Of a DNA stretch of 64,000 bases, positions 43,761 to 55,955 are shown piece after piece. The DNA is from Acephala macrosclerotiorum. Lineage: Eukaryota; Ascomycota; Leotiomycetes; Helotiales; Mollisiaceae. The stretch covers positions 1 through 64,000 of the forward strand of contig MU119344.1 in NCBI GenBank assembly GCA_014904845.1. Direction: 5' to 3'. Below the pieces are notes generated by a model. The model was not told the DNA's origin and made no database searches. It was given only the letters and a program-made list of their open reading frames with translations. Every line of letters starts with the position of its first letter. Position 1 is the first letter of the stretch. The translations under genes were made by a program, and so were the position numbers.

Positions 43761-44132
43761 ATGCTGTTAGGGGAAGGAGCGGGAGTCGGCGCTGAGTGGT
43801 TGGCTTTTGTTGATTCCAGGATATTTGGCGCTGGATGACAAAGGACCGTGGTATGAGTCAAATTCAGATACCGATGCAATGGCGACGCGTTCATGATTTT
43901 ATTCATATTTTATCTTGATAAACATTAGTGGTACCGGGGAGTTAGTGCTGCCGCTAGCCGCCGCTAAGACCTCGATTCTTGATACCTTTTTTTCCCCCGC
44001 CTTTCTTAACAACCTCAAAGTTCTTCGAAATCTCTTGACTTCTGCGCGAAACCGCAACCGTTGCCCAATTCAATTCCACCACTCTTCGCAACAAAGCCTT
44101 CAGAGCCCGCGGCAAGAAGATATCATTTCGCA
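43761..44132. other. intergenic
   Basis: 5' region of the 2EXR gene. No gene seen. Confidence 0.6.
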
Positions 44133-45846
44133 ATGTCGCAACATTCCCACAAGCCGTGTTTCCATCAGGATACAATGATGTACTGGTATACATTGACGGA
44201 AGAACAAGGCGAGGAGCAGGATGAGTCTCGAAGGGCACGAATTCTCAGAAACAGTATGTCGCGAGAACCACCTGTCTTAGGATAGCAAGAAACTGATGTT
44301 GTCTACAGCTAGTCGTGACGTGTCTCCCAAGTCCTTGGTCCGATATTCTCGAAGCAGGATATCGCGATCTCTTGTCTACCACAAAGGTAGTCGCACTCTC
44401 CAATATCCCTTGATGACAGCATACTAATAATCTATGGCAGAGGAATGGGATTTCACACCAAGAGCTAGGTGGTACACCGACTCTGGGAAATGCCTCTTCG
44501 CACCAAATGACAGCCTCATGGTTCGGTTGCCACTGCATCATCGTCAGGATCAGGACAGAGCTACACCAACATTCCATCGGTTCCGAGATCTTCCCGTCGA
44601 ATTGCGCCGTAAGATATGGGCGTACGCCCTTCCAGATCCTCGCTCCCTTTTGTTGAGCATCCCTGATTCGTACTCTCTAAATAATTCCAATTCCGGGAAC
44701 GATTCCGGTTTGCAGATCTTTAATGACTGTAACGACGAGGATGGTAATCAACTACAAGAGTTGGTGCTGACATTGAAGCTCACATGTCGGGAGTCGTGCG
44801 AAGTGTTTGATGAACACTATGTACGAACTCCTTTCGAGCTGGAGCGGAAGAGAGACGTCTTGAAAGCGCAAGACGACGATCCCTCTAACAACAAACACGC
44901 ACACACCCTCACCGATGCTTCCAACTCTGGCGGCCTCTCTGACGGCCCTAATGACATGATCGGCGAAGAGCGTGACGACGATGAACTTTCTGATATGGAA
45001 AACGAGGCGAACAGCAACAACAAGCCCAGTTCGGACATCGCCCTCGATTACGACGAGGAATGCAATGATTTGGATCGACGCTATCCACATCATACGTATG
45101 TCGACCTTACTCGAGACACTCTTCGTGTCGACGTAGTGAGCATGAGTGCACTCTTTAAGGACATCTCTCAACTTAAGCTTGGCCTGATTCATCTGCGTCA
45201 TATAGCTATCGAGTACAGACACATTGCGTACGAGGGTGCTCTAGCAATCTGGAGTTACATTGCTCGTCTTCCCTGTGTCAAGACTTTGACTATTGTTCTC
45301 GGTGGTTGGCAGGACTATGACGCTTGGACATATAATGACATCCTGTTCGAAATCAAGGAGGATTTCACGTATATGCTGCCAGAGACATCCGCCCCTTATT
45401 GGGGCAATTCACTGACGCCAACTCAAAGAACACGACAGCTCACGATGTACGCAGAGCTAGCCAACACCATCAAGCAAGAATTTCGAGCTTTGTGCTCTGG
45501 TGGCTTTCCTGAACACCTGCGGGATCTGGAAGTAAAGGTAGCAATGCATGGCAGGATCTTTGGTCCCTGTCCAGCTCTTGGCCCTACCAAGGCATTGTTT
45601 CTAACTCCACGCCAACCGAAGTATTCCGGTGTTGCCTTCTGGGCCGAGGAACTGACTTTAGAGACCTTCGATCAGACATATCATCACAGAATCTACATCG
45701 GCGAATTGGATTGTGAGGCTCCCTGCACCTGCGACGGCACACTGATCACGAGCTACGACGAGAATAATCCTATCGAAGATCTAATGGAGGGAAGATTGCT
45801 TGGTGAGCGGCCTGTGGTGTATCCCAGACCTTATACCGGATATTGA
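44133..45846 (+). CDS. 2EXR domain protein
   Basis: Exons 44133-44253, 44309-44386 and 44441-45846, with introns of 55 bp (phase 1) and 54 bp (phase 1), give 534 aa. The 2EXR signature begins near residue 113 (FHRFRDLPVELRRKIWAYAL, then PDPRSLLLS). The following part has an acidic, Asn/Asp-rich insert (DEECNDLD region), then a folded C-terminal half (KLGLIHLRHIAIEYRHIAYE; CVKTLTIVLGGWQDYDAW). 2EXR proteins are an expanded, fungus-specific family distantly like F-box proteins; their molecular role is not established. The first two small exons were assigned because both splices keep frame and the coding length is exact. It is the intact member of a three-copy group. Confidence 0.85.
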
Positions 45847-46422
45847 GTGGACCTCCGGGGTGGTGGAGTTGGCCTTGGGCTTGTATACGTGTTTATGTTA
45901 GATTTAGGGGGAGTTTTTGTGGGAAGGAGAGTCGTGGCCTTGGGCTAGTCGCTGGAGGATTGATGAGCTGAGAGGCAACCTGCGAACAGGACACAACCTA
46001 GAGATTGAATAATAAATGTAATACCACCGGCGTGTTTGCGCTTCCAAACCCTCGGCTTCAGGTGACCAGTGCCGCCTTTACTTGCTCGGCTCAGGCCGGG
46101 CCAGGCCTACTGAGGTCTGCTCACTTATGGGACGTGGCGCAAAACATCAGCGTTCAGGGGAATAATAATTGTATTGGATAACGGATCGCCTGCGCCGAAT
46201 TCGTACTAGTGGAGGAGCTTTCGGGAGCAGTAACCAGGATTTATGGAGGTAGGAGCTTCGAGCCGAGAAATGCGCACTGTTCATACCTTAGATAATGCTC
46301 CGTGGACAAAATAGGAACTTCGGGGAATGAAAATCGATAGTACTACATAGTCAAATATACAGACATTATACTTGATCGCTTCCATGAGGTATTTAACTTT
46401 GCTTTGGTAGGGTTATGATTGA
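45847..46422. other. intergenic
   Basis: Convergent 3' ends of the 2EXR gene and the GT71 pseudogene. No gene seen. Confidence 0.6.
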
Positions 46423-48137
46423 CTATCGAGACAACAGGGATCGTCGTGAGTTATGGGTTTCGTCATCATCGAGCATCCAATATCCTCCAATCTCCTCGAA
46501 AGTCTTCTGGAAACCAGGAATAATTTCATCCAGCTTACGTGGATGAACATCCTAGAGATTAGTGCACCACTGAGTTTCTAGATCTTTTGGTCTGTCTGGT
46601 AGATATGAGGCGCCATCCATCTTGATAGCAACCCTTTCGACGAGGTTGTGTTGCTCATCAACTACACTCCTCTTGTAGAATTGGAAAATACCACCTCGAC
46701 TTTCTCGCTGCCACTTCATGACCGCTTTAGGTATTGTCTTGAGCAGGCCTCCATGGAGAAAGGCAACGCTTCGATGCTGTGCAAAACTGTGGCCGCAGTA
46801 AAGATTGTCTGGTGCAACTACTCCAACACTGTTTAGGACTTTGTTATTAGCATAGGGTCTTTTGAAAGTGGTTCGTCCCGAGCAAGATTTTTGGAAAGAG
46901 GGGATCCAGAGGATTTCAAAGGCAGAAGCTCCTTGACCACCCACATACACACCAAAGAACTGCACTGCGAACGAAGGTAATCCTCCAGAATTACGAACCT
47001 TGTGACCCATTTTGGCGGGAAGCCATATTTAGTTTTGAGAGCATGCCATGCAAAGCGGAACATGTCCTTGTCACCGAGCAAGAACTCGTTGTAGTAACGT
47101 GTGTGCACGTCGTTGAACCATGCAGCCAGCTGTAAATGATAGAAGAACCTGCGCTTATCGACAATAAGCTGTCCGCTTTCCTGCTCATATTCATTCATGA
47201 GGCATTGCGTGTTCGTAATGGCCCACATTGGGTTGTTGGGTCGTGTCCGTGCAATGTCAGGCCAAAACAATGTGCCGTATTCTTTGTACGTATCTGATTC
47301 GAAAAGCGATTCCGGATCGATGATTGGTATGTTATCTGAATCCAGCAATAGTAGCTCGGCGAATCGAGAGTTCATGACAGCGGCGGTCTTGAGCTGATAA
47401 TTAACGTGAAAGAAGTTATCGTTATTGCTCTTGAGGATGTTCGAAGACGCTGAGAGATCGTTGAAGTAAATTTTCGGCTACAGCGAGGAGATATCTTTCT
47501 GGGCCTCCAACGGAAATTCGTCCCCCCAATAATGCATCTCAATCGGGAGCTGAGAGCCAAGCTTTTTCAACTGTCGCAAAATGACCCTTGAGCGCTTTAG
47601 ACTCGTCCCATCTCCTGCAACAATGACGATTCCACGGCCTTCAAATATATCCTTGTATGACTCGTACGGCAACAACTCATTATTGATGAAGTCATACCAT
47701 TGATTTCTGCGGAATTTAAGTTCTTCATCACTCCTGTCTTGCTCTACCCACTCCGACGAATTGCCGTACTGAAAATTGATTTCCTCGCTTTCTTCCCACC
47801 GGCATGATGATTTGGCCTCCGCCATGGTCAATCCCTTCATCTGCATGACTGCTTTAAAGTGAGACAGAAAAGCGTCTGCTGTCGGCAATCTATGAGCGTC
47901 CTGGATGAGCTCGGGCGGCCTATTTACCTGGTCGAAAAGCTCCACGGTTGTGGTAGGTGGAGGCATCGAACCCATTTCTCCCCCGCCATTCTGTCCCAGA
48001 TTTGACAACCAGGTTGATGCTTTCAATTTCAAATTGGGGTTCTGGTTGAGGAAGAAAAGATATGTTGGGACACTGAAGAGCAAGAGCACACTGGCCGCCA
48101 CGACGGGGCGGATCACGGCCGGCCATTGCACGTGCAT
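46423..48137 (-). pseudogene. GT71 (MNN1-type) alpha-mannosyltransferase, two stops and one frameshift
   Basis: Starts with a type II anchor (VVAASVLLLFSVPTYLFFL). Family blocks are in order: GRGIVIVAGDGTSLKRSRVI, LPIEMHYWGDEFPLEAQKDI, AELLLLDSDNIPIIDPESLF (DSD-like metal motif), WPDIARTRPNNPMW, ESGQLIVDKRRFFYHLQLAA, GDKDMFRFAWHALKTKYGF, FGVYVGGQG. The frame is cut by TAG at 47480-47478 (ISSL-stop-PKIYFNDLS), a 1-bp shift in the AAAA run near 47013, and TAG near 46557 (TNL-stop-DVHPRKLDEIIPGF). The true end (TAG at 46425) lies beyond. Such enzymes add mannose to N- or O-glycans in the Golgi. Both stops could be CAG to TAG. No intron is needed. Confidence 0.85.
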
Positions 48138-48663
48138 TGCGACAACTCTTTGAAGAGGGATTGGTCAACGCCGCGAATGAAAAAAGAGGATGTTGGGATG
48201 GAGGAGATGTAAGTTCATGCAAGTCAAGAGAGCACTAAGCGCCACGGTCCGAGGGCTCTTGAAACACCTGCCTGTGCGTAGTTGTGGCAATTCCACTTCG
48301 GGCTGTTTTATGTCGACATAGGTAGATCCCCCCCGCTCCCCGTCGCACGGACAGCTCTCATGCACTGGAGTGGCCTGGAGCCATCTCCGAAGATAAGAAC
48401 CTGTCTGAGACCATTCTTTTTGAAATCGGTGTCTTTCCGAAGCAGACCAATAAGAGCATCGTCTACTCTGCTGTGGCTTGACATGGTAACACAACACAAA
48501 TGTGCTATATGGCCTGCCGTATTAGGTACGCATATGACCGTTGGCCACTCTCCAAATGAGCATCACCATATCCTTAAGCTCGCAACTACCTCAACGAGAC
48601 AAAATACATTCTCCAGCCCCACCAGAACTCTTTGGGGTCGAAGTATCCCGACGCGGATTTGTA
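48138..48663. other. divergent intergenic region
   Basis: Lies between the GT71 pseudogene and the second 2EXR gene. Open plus-strand frame upstream of 48664 could extend the 2EXR start to an ATG at 48556. Confidence 0.5.
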
Positions 48664-50069
48664 ATGTGGCATCTTGACGTCAAATCCATGGACGAGGAAA
48701 CGCCATCACAATGGCGAGATCGGCACATCATGAATTGTTCAGACTGCTTCCCCAGAGGATCGAATGATACAGCTTCAAACGATCTTTTTGATAAAGTTTT
48801 GCAATCAAATTTGATTTATAATTATGGTAAACATGTACGGCTCACACTGAATCTGGTTGCTGAATCACCGTAGAACGCTGGGACATCACTGAACCCACAA
48901 GACTTTTCTGCAGATACGGCTACTGCATCCCTCAAATTGAAGTCAAATTTCCAGAAGAAGAGGCAGTTGCGCCTCGGTTCGAATGCTTCCCTCACGTTCC
49001 TCTTGAGCTCCGACGAAAGATCTGGAAGTACTCGTTACCAGCCCCTCGAATTTTGCGCCAACGTTTTCGACGGTCGAGTTATGAGGATGTTCTGCACGAC
49101 TATATTGAACCGATGGATGGGTGTTCGACTTCTTCAGTGGTGGATACTACCTTGCTCAATTTTCAATTGATATGTCACGAGGCTTTGCAGGCTTTCCAGG
49201 AGTCCTATATCAAGTTCGAGTTGATCGGCAGCTCGATAGCAAATCTATGGGATCCAGATGCAGAGAATGAACGCTCAGATCTTGGTGGTGTCACAATAGT
49301 TACTCATTATAACTATTTCGACAAGTATCGTGATACGCTATTCTTGACCGTGAACAAAGTATCAACCTTGCAGTCGCATAATGCTTGGATCGATGTTTCA
49401 AAAGTCCGGAACTTGGCGCTCTCCTTTGGCTATGCATCGGTGGAGCTCAGGCAGAAGTTTGGACCCTGTTGGGAATATATTGAAGGTTGTTCTAACCTTG
49501 AGAGCTTGACCTTTGTCATTGGATCAGAAAGTTTGAAAGAGCTCGGAGCTGCCTCATACCATCTAGTCAAGGTTGATGATGACTTTCGCCACTTGGTCAT
49601 GGAGGTCAAGTCCAAGAACAAGCTATCAGATCCCGCTACGCCGGAGCTAGAGAGGTGTATAGATAGACTGCCGCAAGAATTTCGCGATCTCGAAAGCCTT
49701 TTTTGGAGAGAAAAGCCAACGGACAAACGAAGCTGGCCAGACTTTGATCTCAAGATAGCTCTACTTGGGAAGCTGCGACACGTTCAGAAGAAGGAAAAAA
49801 TCATCTGGCTTAAGCCGAAAGACTCTACTTGGCCCGGACTTTCATACTTCATGAAGGAACCAGCTTCAGTGCCAACACGGTACTTCATGAGATTAAGACA
49901 TTTGCATTGTGACGCGTATTGCGACAGTGACGGGAGACTTCTCACAGAATCTAGCCTTCCCAAGTTAGAGGATCCGGATACCGATGAGGATTGCGACTCT
50001 TGCGAGGTAAATGCTCCAAATGTTAGGGATGAAGATGCTGGGCTTGCGCTTTGGCTTCTGGAATTATGA
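48664..50069 (+). CDS. 2EXR domain protein
   Basis: Exon 2 is certain to 50069. It carries the 2EXR core (FPHVPLELRRKIWKYSLPAP), then LQSHNAWIDVSKVRNLALSF and LTFVIGSESLKELGAASYHL, and a C-terminal acidic end (DPDTDEDCDSCEVN). The proposed exon 1 is 48664-48826, joined to 48955-50069 through a 128-bp phase-1 intron, which makes an exact 425-aa frame. An alternative acceptor at 48913 would put exon 2 out of frame. The 5' end is therefore tentative, and a frame-damaged 5' end cannot be excluded. It is a diverged paralogue of the gene at 44133 and of the relic at 51716. Confidence 0.7.
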
Positions 50070-51715
50070 ACAGGGCTAAGAAGGATGGGGAGTATTGGCA
50101 TGCGTGGGAAATATGAGTTATATCAGACGAGGGACATTTATGAGGCTCATGATGGAGTTGCGCTTATAAGTCTACAGGGACTGGCAGATCAAGAAATGTG
50201 CGCATTTCTTTAGCTGGGATGTGGAGGTCGTCATCTTCGCTTTCTTGCAGATCCTTATTTCACAAGTGAATGAAAGCTTGAAGCACACGGTGTTTCATTT
50301 TGGCCATAGACATGACATCTCCTTGAGTTTATCTTCGCCTTACCTCTTTCGCACAATATGCCACCCGATAAAGTGCGGATTCGTCCGAGAAGCTCAACCG
50401 ATTTTTCATATCACGTTGGCTCCAGACCCGTCTTGAACTGACCATTGTATCACAGCTTGATTTGAACGAATATCAGACAGTTCATGATTGTTACTACGGT
50501 AGTAGAATCCCAAAGACAACCCAAAGTTCCGCACAATTCGCAAATACGTTGTCCGATTCCCAACGGTACGAAACTATCACAGAACACGATGAAGTATGCG
50601 CCGTCTTGGTTCTAGCCCTCTATAGCACCTCGCCGCGCCTGGAGACCGGAAGATCGACCATGACCACTAGACAACAGAGAGCATCCAGACTCTACCCTGC
50701 TCTACAGGCGTTCGACAAGACCTTCGATATTACCTGACTTCTTATCACCACTCCTACGACAAACGCCCCCCAACACGGGGCCAGAAGATTCAAAGAAATT
50801 CCTCTATCACAACTACCTCACACGAGAACACCACTACAACGATAAAGTTGACATCAAAATCGACCCAGATCTATACTATTTCGCAGATAGGCACTCCAAG
50901 TTTCCCAAAGCCGACAGAGTGTACTTTATCATACCTGAGAAATTCGCAGAAAAGGCAAAGCCTCGGCCATTAGACAAGGTCATTAGGAAGGAGGCCAAGA
51001 GGACCGGAAATTCTCAATCATACTAAGTTCGGGTTAAGGGAATCTAGAGGAAGTAGTAGCATTTGGACGAGAAGTGGAAGGATACTAATGGCACAATCAT
51101 TCCTTGCCATATCCCGAGAATCTTTTTGTTAATGGGAAAGTTTTCAAGGGGGGTATAGCGTTGGAATTTGCTTGAGAGTAATCTTCATGTCGATTATGAT
51201 TCTAGATATTTTTATTATAGAATCTGAGGCTCTGTTGGATGGAGCTGTTAGGCTGAGATGAGGATCCTCGTTAACACGCGGTTGAGATTCGGTGATGATC
51301 AGTGGGGACATGAGTCCCAGAAGGAGTTTCTGGAGGCACTTAGGACATAGTTTTGCTTTCCCACAAGTTACCCATCAAGTTGCTCACGGAATGAAGACAC
51401 TACACTCTAATACAATCTTGATCAGTTGAATGCTCTTCCACGAACTCCAAATCCTAAGAAGTGATACCTTACGGGCTTTCCCCGGATTTCAAAGTACGCG
51501 AAGCTAGTGACTCCTACATAATCCTCCGCTTTCCTTCTTCTGGTTAGCTGAAATTATATCTTCTTGTGCGTACTATAACCTTCAACTTGGTGCGCTCTTC
51601 TTCCAAATATACGCGCAATCGGAGAGCAGCAACCAAGCGCTGTGTCAACCCCCACACCTACTCTGCACAGAATTGGAAGTCATAAGGGTGTTACGCAGGG
51701 TTCTATCATCTTCCA
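50070..51715. other. gene-poor stretch with coding-like remnant
   Basis: A plus frame without ATG from about 50735 to 51026 is protein-like (FLYHNYLTREHHYNDKVDIK, then YYFADRHSKFPKADRVYFII) and may be the tail of a decayed gene. The frame at 50459-50735 is unrelated or frameshifted. No family was recognised. Confidence 0.35.
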
Positions 51716-53233
51716 ATGGATGATCCGAGTTCAACTGCAGAGGTCCTTCATATTACTGGCAGCGCAAAAGGCTATCCTAGGACCGCTGGAGATATGGCCC
51801 TACAAATCGAACCTCACTCTGATGTCCAAACCTTGAGCTTCCCACTGTCTGAGATCACATATAAGGGTAAGACTCGCATGAAAAGGGCATCATAACGCAA
51901 GAGGAGCTGACATGACTCTGCTCAGGTGGCCAAATCGATGAATACGCTCACCATTCGACCTCTTCAGAATTGACTCCCTACGATCCCGAGATCCATCGCG
52001 AGCGCTCAGTTTACGATCCTGGTAAGTGGTGGCCAAGCGAATTAGTGTCTCATATACTCATGACTTCCAGCTTGATGGAAGATTGTACGTGAGGAATTGA
52101 GATATCTTGAAGATGGCGGTTGCCTGAAGGGAGAGTAGTATAAAGAAGGATATTGGGGAGACTGCAAGAAATTCTGGCATGCGAAAGTTGCCCATTGCAA
52201 ACTGGTAGAAGATTTGCCAGAGGTTCATGGGTTTTCTAGACTTCCAATCGAGTTGCGGCGACAGGTTTGGAAACACGCCCTCCCAGATCCTTGAAGTATC
52301 CTCATGACCTCGACCGAGGGCAAGATTACTCTCCACGCATTGGACTGTGACCGGGGTGCTAGATTTGCAAGAGAATCACTCAAGTTTCTGCTAGCTTGCC
52401 GAGAGTCTCGAGAAGTATATTTGGAGAATTACGATTTCCTGCAACGCGCAGACAACCTACACTACGAACTCAATGATGATTACACTCTCACAAAAACTAC
52501 CAAAATACATCGCTATAGCAGTAGTAGGATGTTTGTGAACAAAAAGCGGGATACATTCCTGCTGGACGCATCAGATATCGAGAGTTCAGAGCCCGATCTT
52601 GCACAAATTGATTTCGGCGGAGTTCAGCAGATGGCTTTTCATGGATACAACGACTACACTTCTGACATCTTGGAAGCCATATCAGGAGTTGTATCTCGGT
52701 GCATAAGTCTCCACACTATGGACTTTGTACTCGGAACTACATGTTTTTATGATCTGGAATCCTTTTATGTCTACCAGTTTTTGAAAGTCGATTCCGATTT
52801 CACTACTATGAAGTGCCAAAATATCGGCACATACCCATATCTGCTAACCTACACCAACGAAGAGCGAAGCAACCAACTTTTGACATGGTATACTAGGGCC
52901 AACGTCACTCGATTGTCTTATAGCGAGGCTGCGAAGACGAGCACCAGAGTCTGGAAGAACGTTCTTCTTGGCGTTTCTATCCTGGTCAAGATTCAGGGAC
53001 CCAGCTACGAGGGCATGGGCGGCCGTATTATTAACCTGATCCCAAGAAATCCAAAATACAGCGGAGTCGGCTTCTTCACAATTATCGGAGAAGAAATCCC
53101 TGTTAGGAGAAATGGATCTCACCATGTTTACATGGAGGCGTTGGATTGCGCAATATCTTATCAATTTGATGGCACAATTCTGCACGCTACCTTCAAAGGT
53201 ATAGCCGACTTGATGGATGGGAAGTGGCTCTAG
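51716..53233 (+). pseudogene. 2EXR domain protein inactivated by three in-frame stops
   Basis: Exon plan 51716-51866, 51926-52021 and 52071-53233, with phase-1 introns, the same plan as the intact copy at 44133. The whole frame is kept (470 codons), but three stops interrupt it: TGA at 52073, TAG at 52136 and TGA at 52292. The last falls inside the 2EXR core, LPIELRRQVWKHALPDP-stop-SIL. The intact paralogue has PDPRSLL there, so this one is specifically CGA to TGA. From 52304 to the end the frame is open and family-like (FLLACRESREVYLENYDFLQ, GVVSRCISLHTMDFVLGTTC). Loss by point mutation only, and probably recent. Confidence 0.85.
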
Positions 53234-53867
53234 AAGAGTGATTATTCAATCCACATACAGATCAAGTCGCATCGAATATCGCGAAAAGTGCTGGCTTTCG
53301 GTTCATTTTTCTACAGTTCTCGATGCATGAATTACCGATTGGAGGCACCTCTTTCCTGAAGCGTTACTTAGGGTTGGTATCATCGTATTTAGATGCCAGT
53401 CACAAACTGTGAATTTTAAAAACTTTCGAGGCACCAGAAATATTGCAAGGCACAAAGACTCGGATATCAATCAAAAGATTTGGTAACTTTCACGTGACCC
53501 AGGCGAGCCCCTTTCAAATTTATGGGGGTCGTTCATCTTTAAGAAGCGTCTCTGTACTCGACCCTTTTCGAGACGGGCATTAAAAGATATATTATATGCA
53601 CTGCTATCGTAGAAATTAAACTCCTCACATGAAAGTTTTCAAGACTCTAGTGATCTTAAATGTGGTTGGGATGCAACGTACCCCTCAACTGATCTGCACT
53701 ACCTTGACCCATTTTGTTGCTCAGCCCGTCGATCTTATACAACTTCTGACAGCAGCTGAAGATAACACCTCGGCCTTTGTACAAATACTTTTCATGCCGC
53801 CGCACCTGTTCTTTATACTTATTTCTCATTTCACCTCATAGTTACATCCGATCGAGGCCACGAGGCA
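53234..53867. other. intergenic
   Basis: No gene seen. Promoter side of the wax-synthase-like gene. Confidence 0.6.
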
Positions 53868-55227
53868 ATGTTTGAAGCTCTCTTCCCGTCGGGAGCGGAC
53901 TATCCCTTGCCACCGCCACCGAGCTGGTTGCAAACCTTGATGAGTGTACTTCGAACCACAACTTTATATGAACAATATTTAATAACGACTCCTTAGCTTG
54001 TTTCGGTCTCTTCAATTCTGCTGCCGAGTGGTCCCGCCCGTCTCAGTGCTGGCGGTGTCGTGCTTGGGTTGTTCTTCTATCTTCAATTCTGGACTGAAGA
54101 CAAGACTGTAGGAGCTTATGCAGCTGGAACCGGCTGCGCATCCGTCCTTCTACGATGGATCGATTTGATAGGAATTCACAACCCGGAGACCGACTTCTGG
54201 TCAGTCAAGAGGGCTGAGAAAGGTGGTAGTCACGTGACCAGTAAAAACGAAGTCCCTTCTCGCTTGTGGGCGAAGCTGAAATGGTTTAGCAGTCTTTGGA
54301 TTGCTTCCAGGTAAGATCTTCCGTTCATTCAACTTTATTTGCGGCTGACTTTATCAAGGGGTGTGGGATGGAACATTCAGGTTAATCAGCTCCTGCCAGC
54401 GGTCTCAACAGACTATTCCAAGATGCTTTGGCTTCGCCAGGTGGCTATCAGAACTTTTTTTATGTACTTGGGGTATGACATCACTTCGAACATTCTTCTG
54501 ATATTTATTCGCGCTGGACCGTTCTTCACCCAACCTCTTGTCTGGCAAGTTTTCTATGCCTGGACGAAAGCGTTTCGCGCCTACTACAGCTTCGAATTAT
54601 CCTACTTCGCCCTCGCCATTGTCTCTGTTGTGACAGGTCTAAGTGCGCCACATCAATGGCCTCCACTCACTGGAGCATTTCGTAAAGATGCATATACCGT
54701 GCGAAGAATGTGGGGAAGATGCTGGCATCAATGTATGCGAAGACCGTGTAGTGAAGTAGGTCGGATCGCAAAAAAGATGTTGAAGTTACGAGATGGGAGC
54801 TTTCTGAGCAGATACTCTCAGATATGGGTGGGATTTCTAGTCAGTGCCCTATCTCATCATGCCGGAGCTACCGTGGGATGTTTCGAGGATGGTGGCTTGT
54901 GGCAATTCGTGTACTTCATGCTGCAGCCAGCTGGAATCATGGTTGAGGACTTAGTGATACATATTTGGGAAAGATGCGGACTTGGGTACGGCGGCATGTG
55001 TTTCCCCTCTCCAAAATGCTGAACAAAAGCTGAGATTGCCTTTAGACCAGATCAGGCGACTTGGTGAGGTATGGATCATGATCTGGTTCTCCTGGACCTT
55101 GAGATTCATGGTAGCATATCAACCAACTGTTTGGGTTACCTCATCTTCAGTGCCAAGTCTCTTCAACTATGTTAGCAGCATGCTTAGGAGAAGCTATGTT
55201 TTCGAGACAGACAAGATATTCCTATGA
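53868..55227 (+). CDS. wax-synthase-like MBOAT acyltransferase, apparent frameshift near 3' end
   Basis: Exons 53868-53945, 53997-54310 and 54359 onward, with introns of 51 bp (phase 0) and 48 bp (phase 2). Hydrophobic helices occur throughout. Family marks: RGVGWNIQV near the middle, a tryptophan/histidine block (VRRMWGRCWHQCMRRP) and the catalytic-histidine region VGFLVSALSHHAGA, then LQPAGIMVEDLVIHI. As read it stops at 55020 (351 aa). The conserved last segment (GEVWIMIWFSWTLRFMVAYQ) lies in another frame and ends at 55225. Removing one C from the CCCC run near 55005 joins them. This family esterifies alcohols in membranes and includes acyltransferases of terpenoid pathways, but no such cluster is present. 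Confidence 0.8.
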
Positions 55228-55955
55228 ATTTTGGTCACGAATGTGCCTCTCTTTTTCGAAACTGCGAGTTCACAGAGAAATGGTATTTGGGAAGGTGAAA
55301 TCATCGCTATTTTTCTAAAAGAAGCGCCAACTGAAGTGGGAAGGCAGACATGGAAAACGATTTGCTGGTGACATTGCAAAATGTATGTGGAGTGCCATCA
55401 GTGGACAACCAACGGAGTAGTCCTATTCCCGGCACTCCACTGCTCACGCCCAAAAGTCTGGCACCCGCGCCGATGACTAGAAAAGGGGCCAAATAGCCCA
55501 AAACACGATTGTTTCCATCAGCAAACCATTCTCAAAATTAAAGGTCGAATGTAGGTAGAAACTCGGCGATACCTCGAAACTGTATGTGTGCAACCTCAGC
55601 AAGGTCTTTTAGAGGATAAAGATTACGTACCCACAGTTTGTTGTCATGTCTAATGGAGTTTGACAACTCATTGTGGTTTGAAGATCAAATGGAGTGTCTT
55701 CTAGATATTTTGTTGATGGGGAACCAACCTCTCGGTGTCCAATCATTAGACCATTCCCCGCCAGGAGTCCAAGGATTGAGGTCTGTAGGGATCTCTAGCC
55801 AGGTTCCAGAGTTGGTATATTGAGGCATAGTTTGCTGGAAGAGTGTAAAAGAAGTTCTGCTGATCGAAGTTGTTGAGACAGTCGTTGATATAGTTGGCGT
55901 CAGGTTATTAAAATTGGCCCCACCCCGGTTCACGGTTGATTGAGTCAAGCTTCAT
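55228..55955. other. intergenic, no gene seen
   Basis: Short frames only, on both strands. Confidence 0.5.

Noticed and set aside
53868..55227. Terpenoid cluster membership of the wax-synthase-like gene
   Set aside because: Neighbours are 2EXR and F-box-like relics; no terpene cyclase, P450 or prenyltransferase is present.
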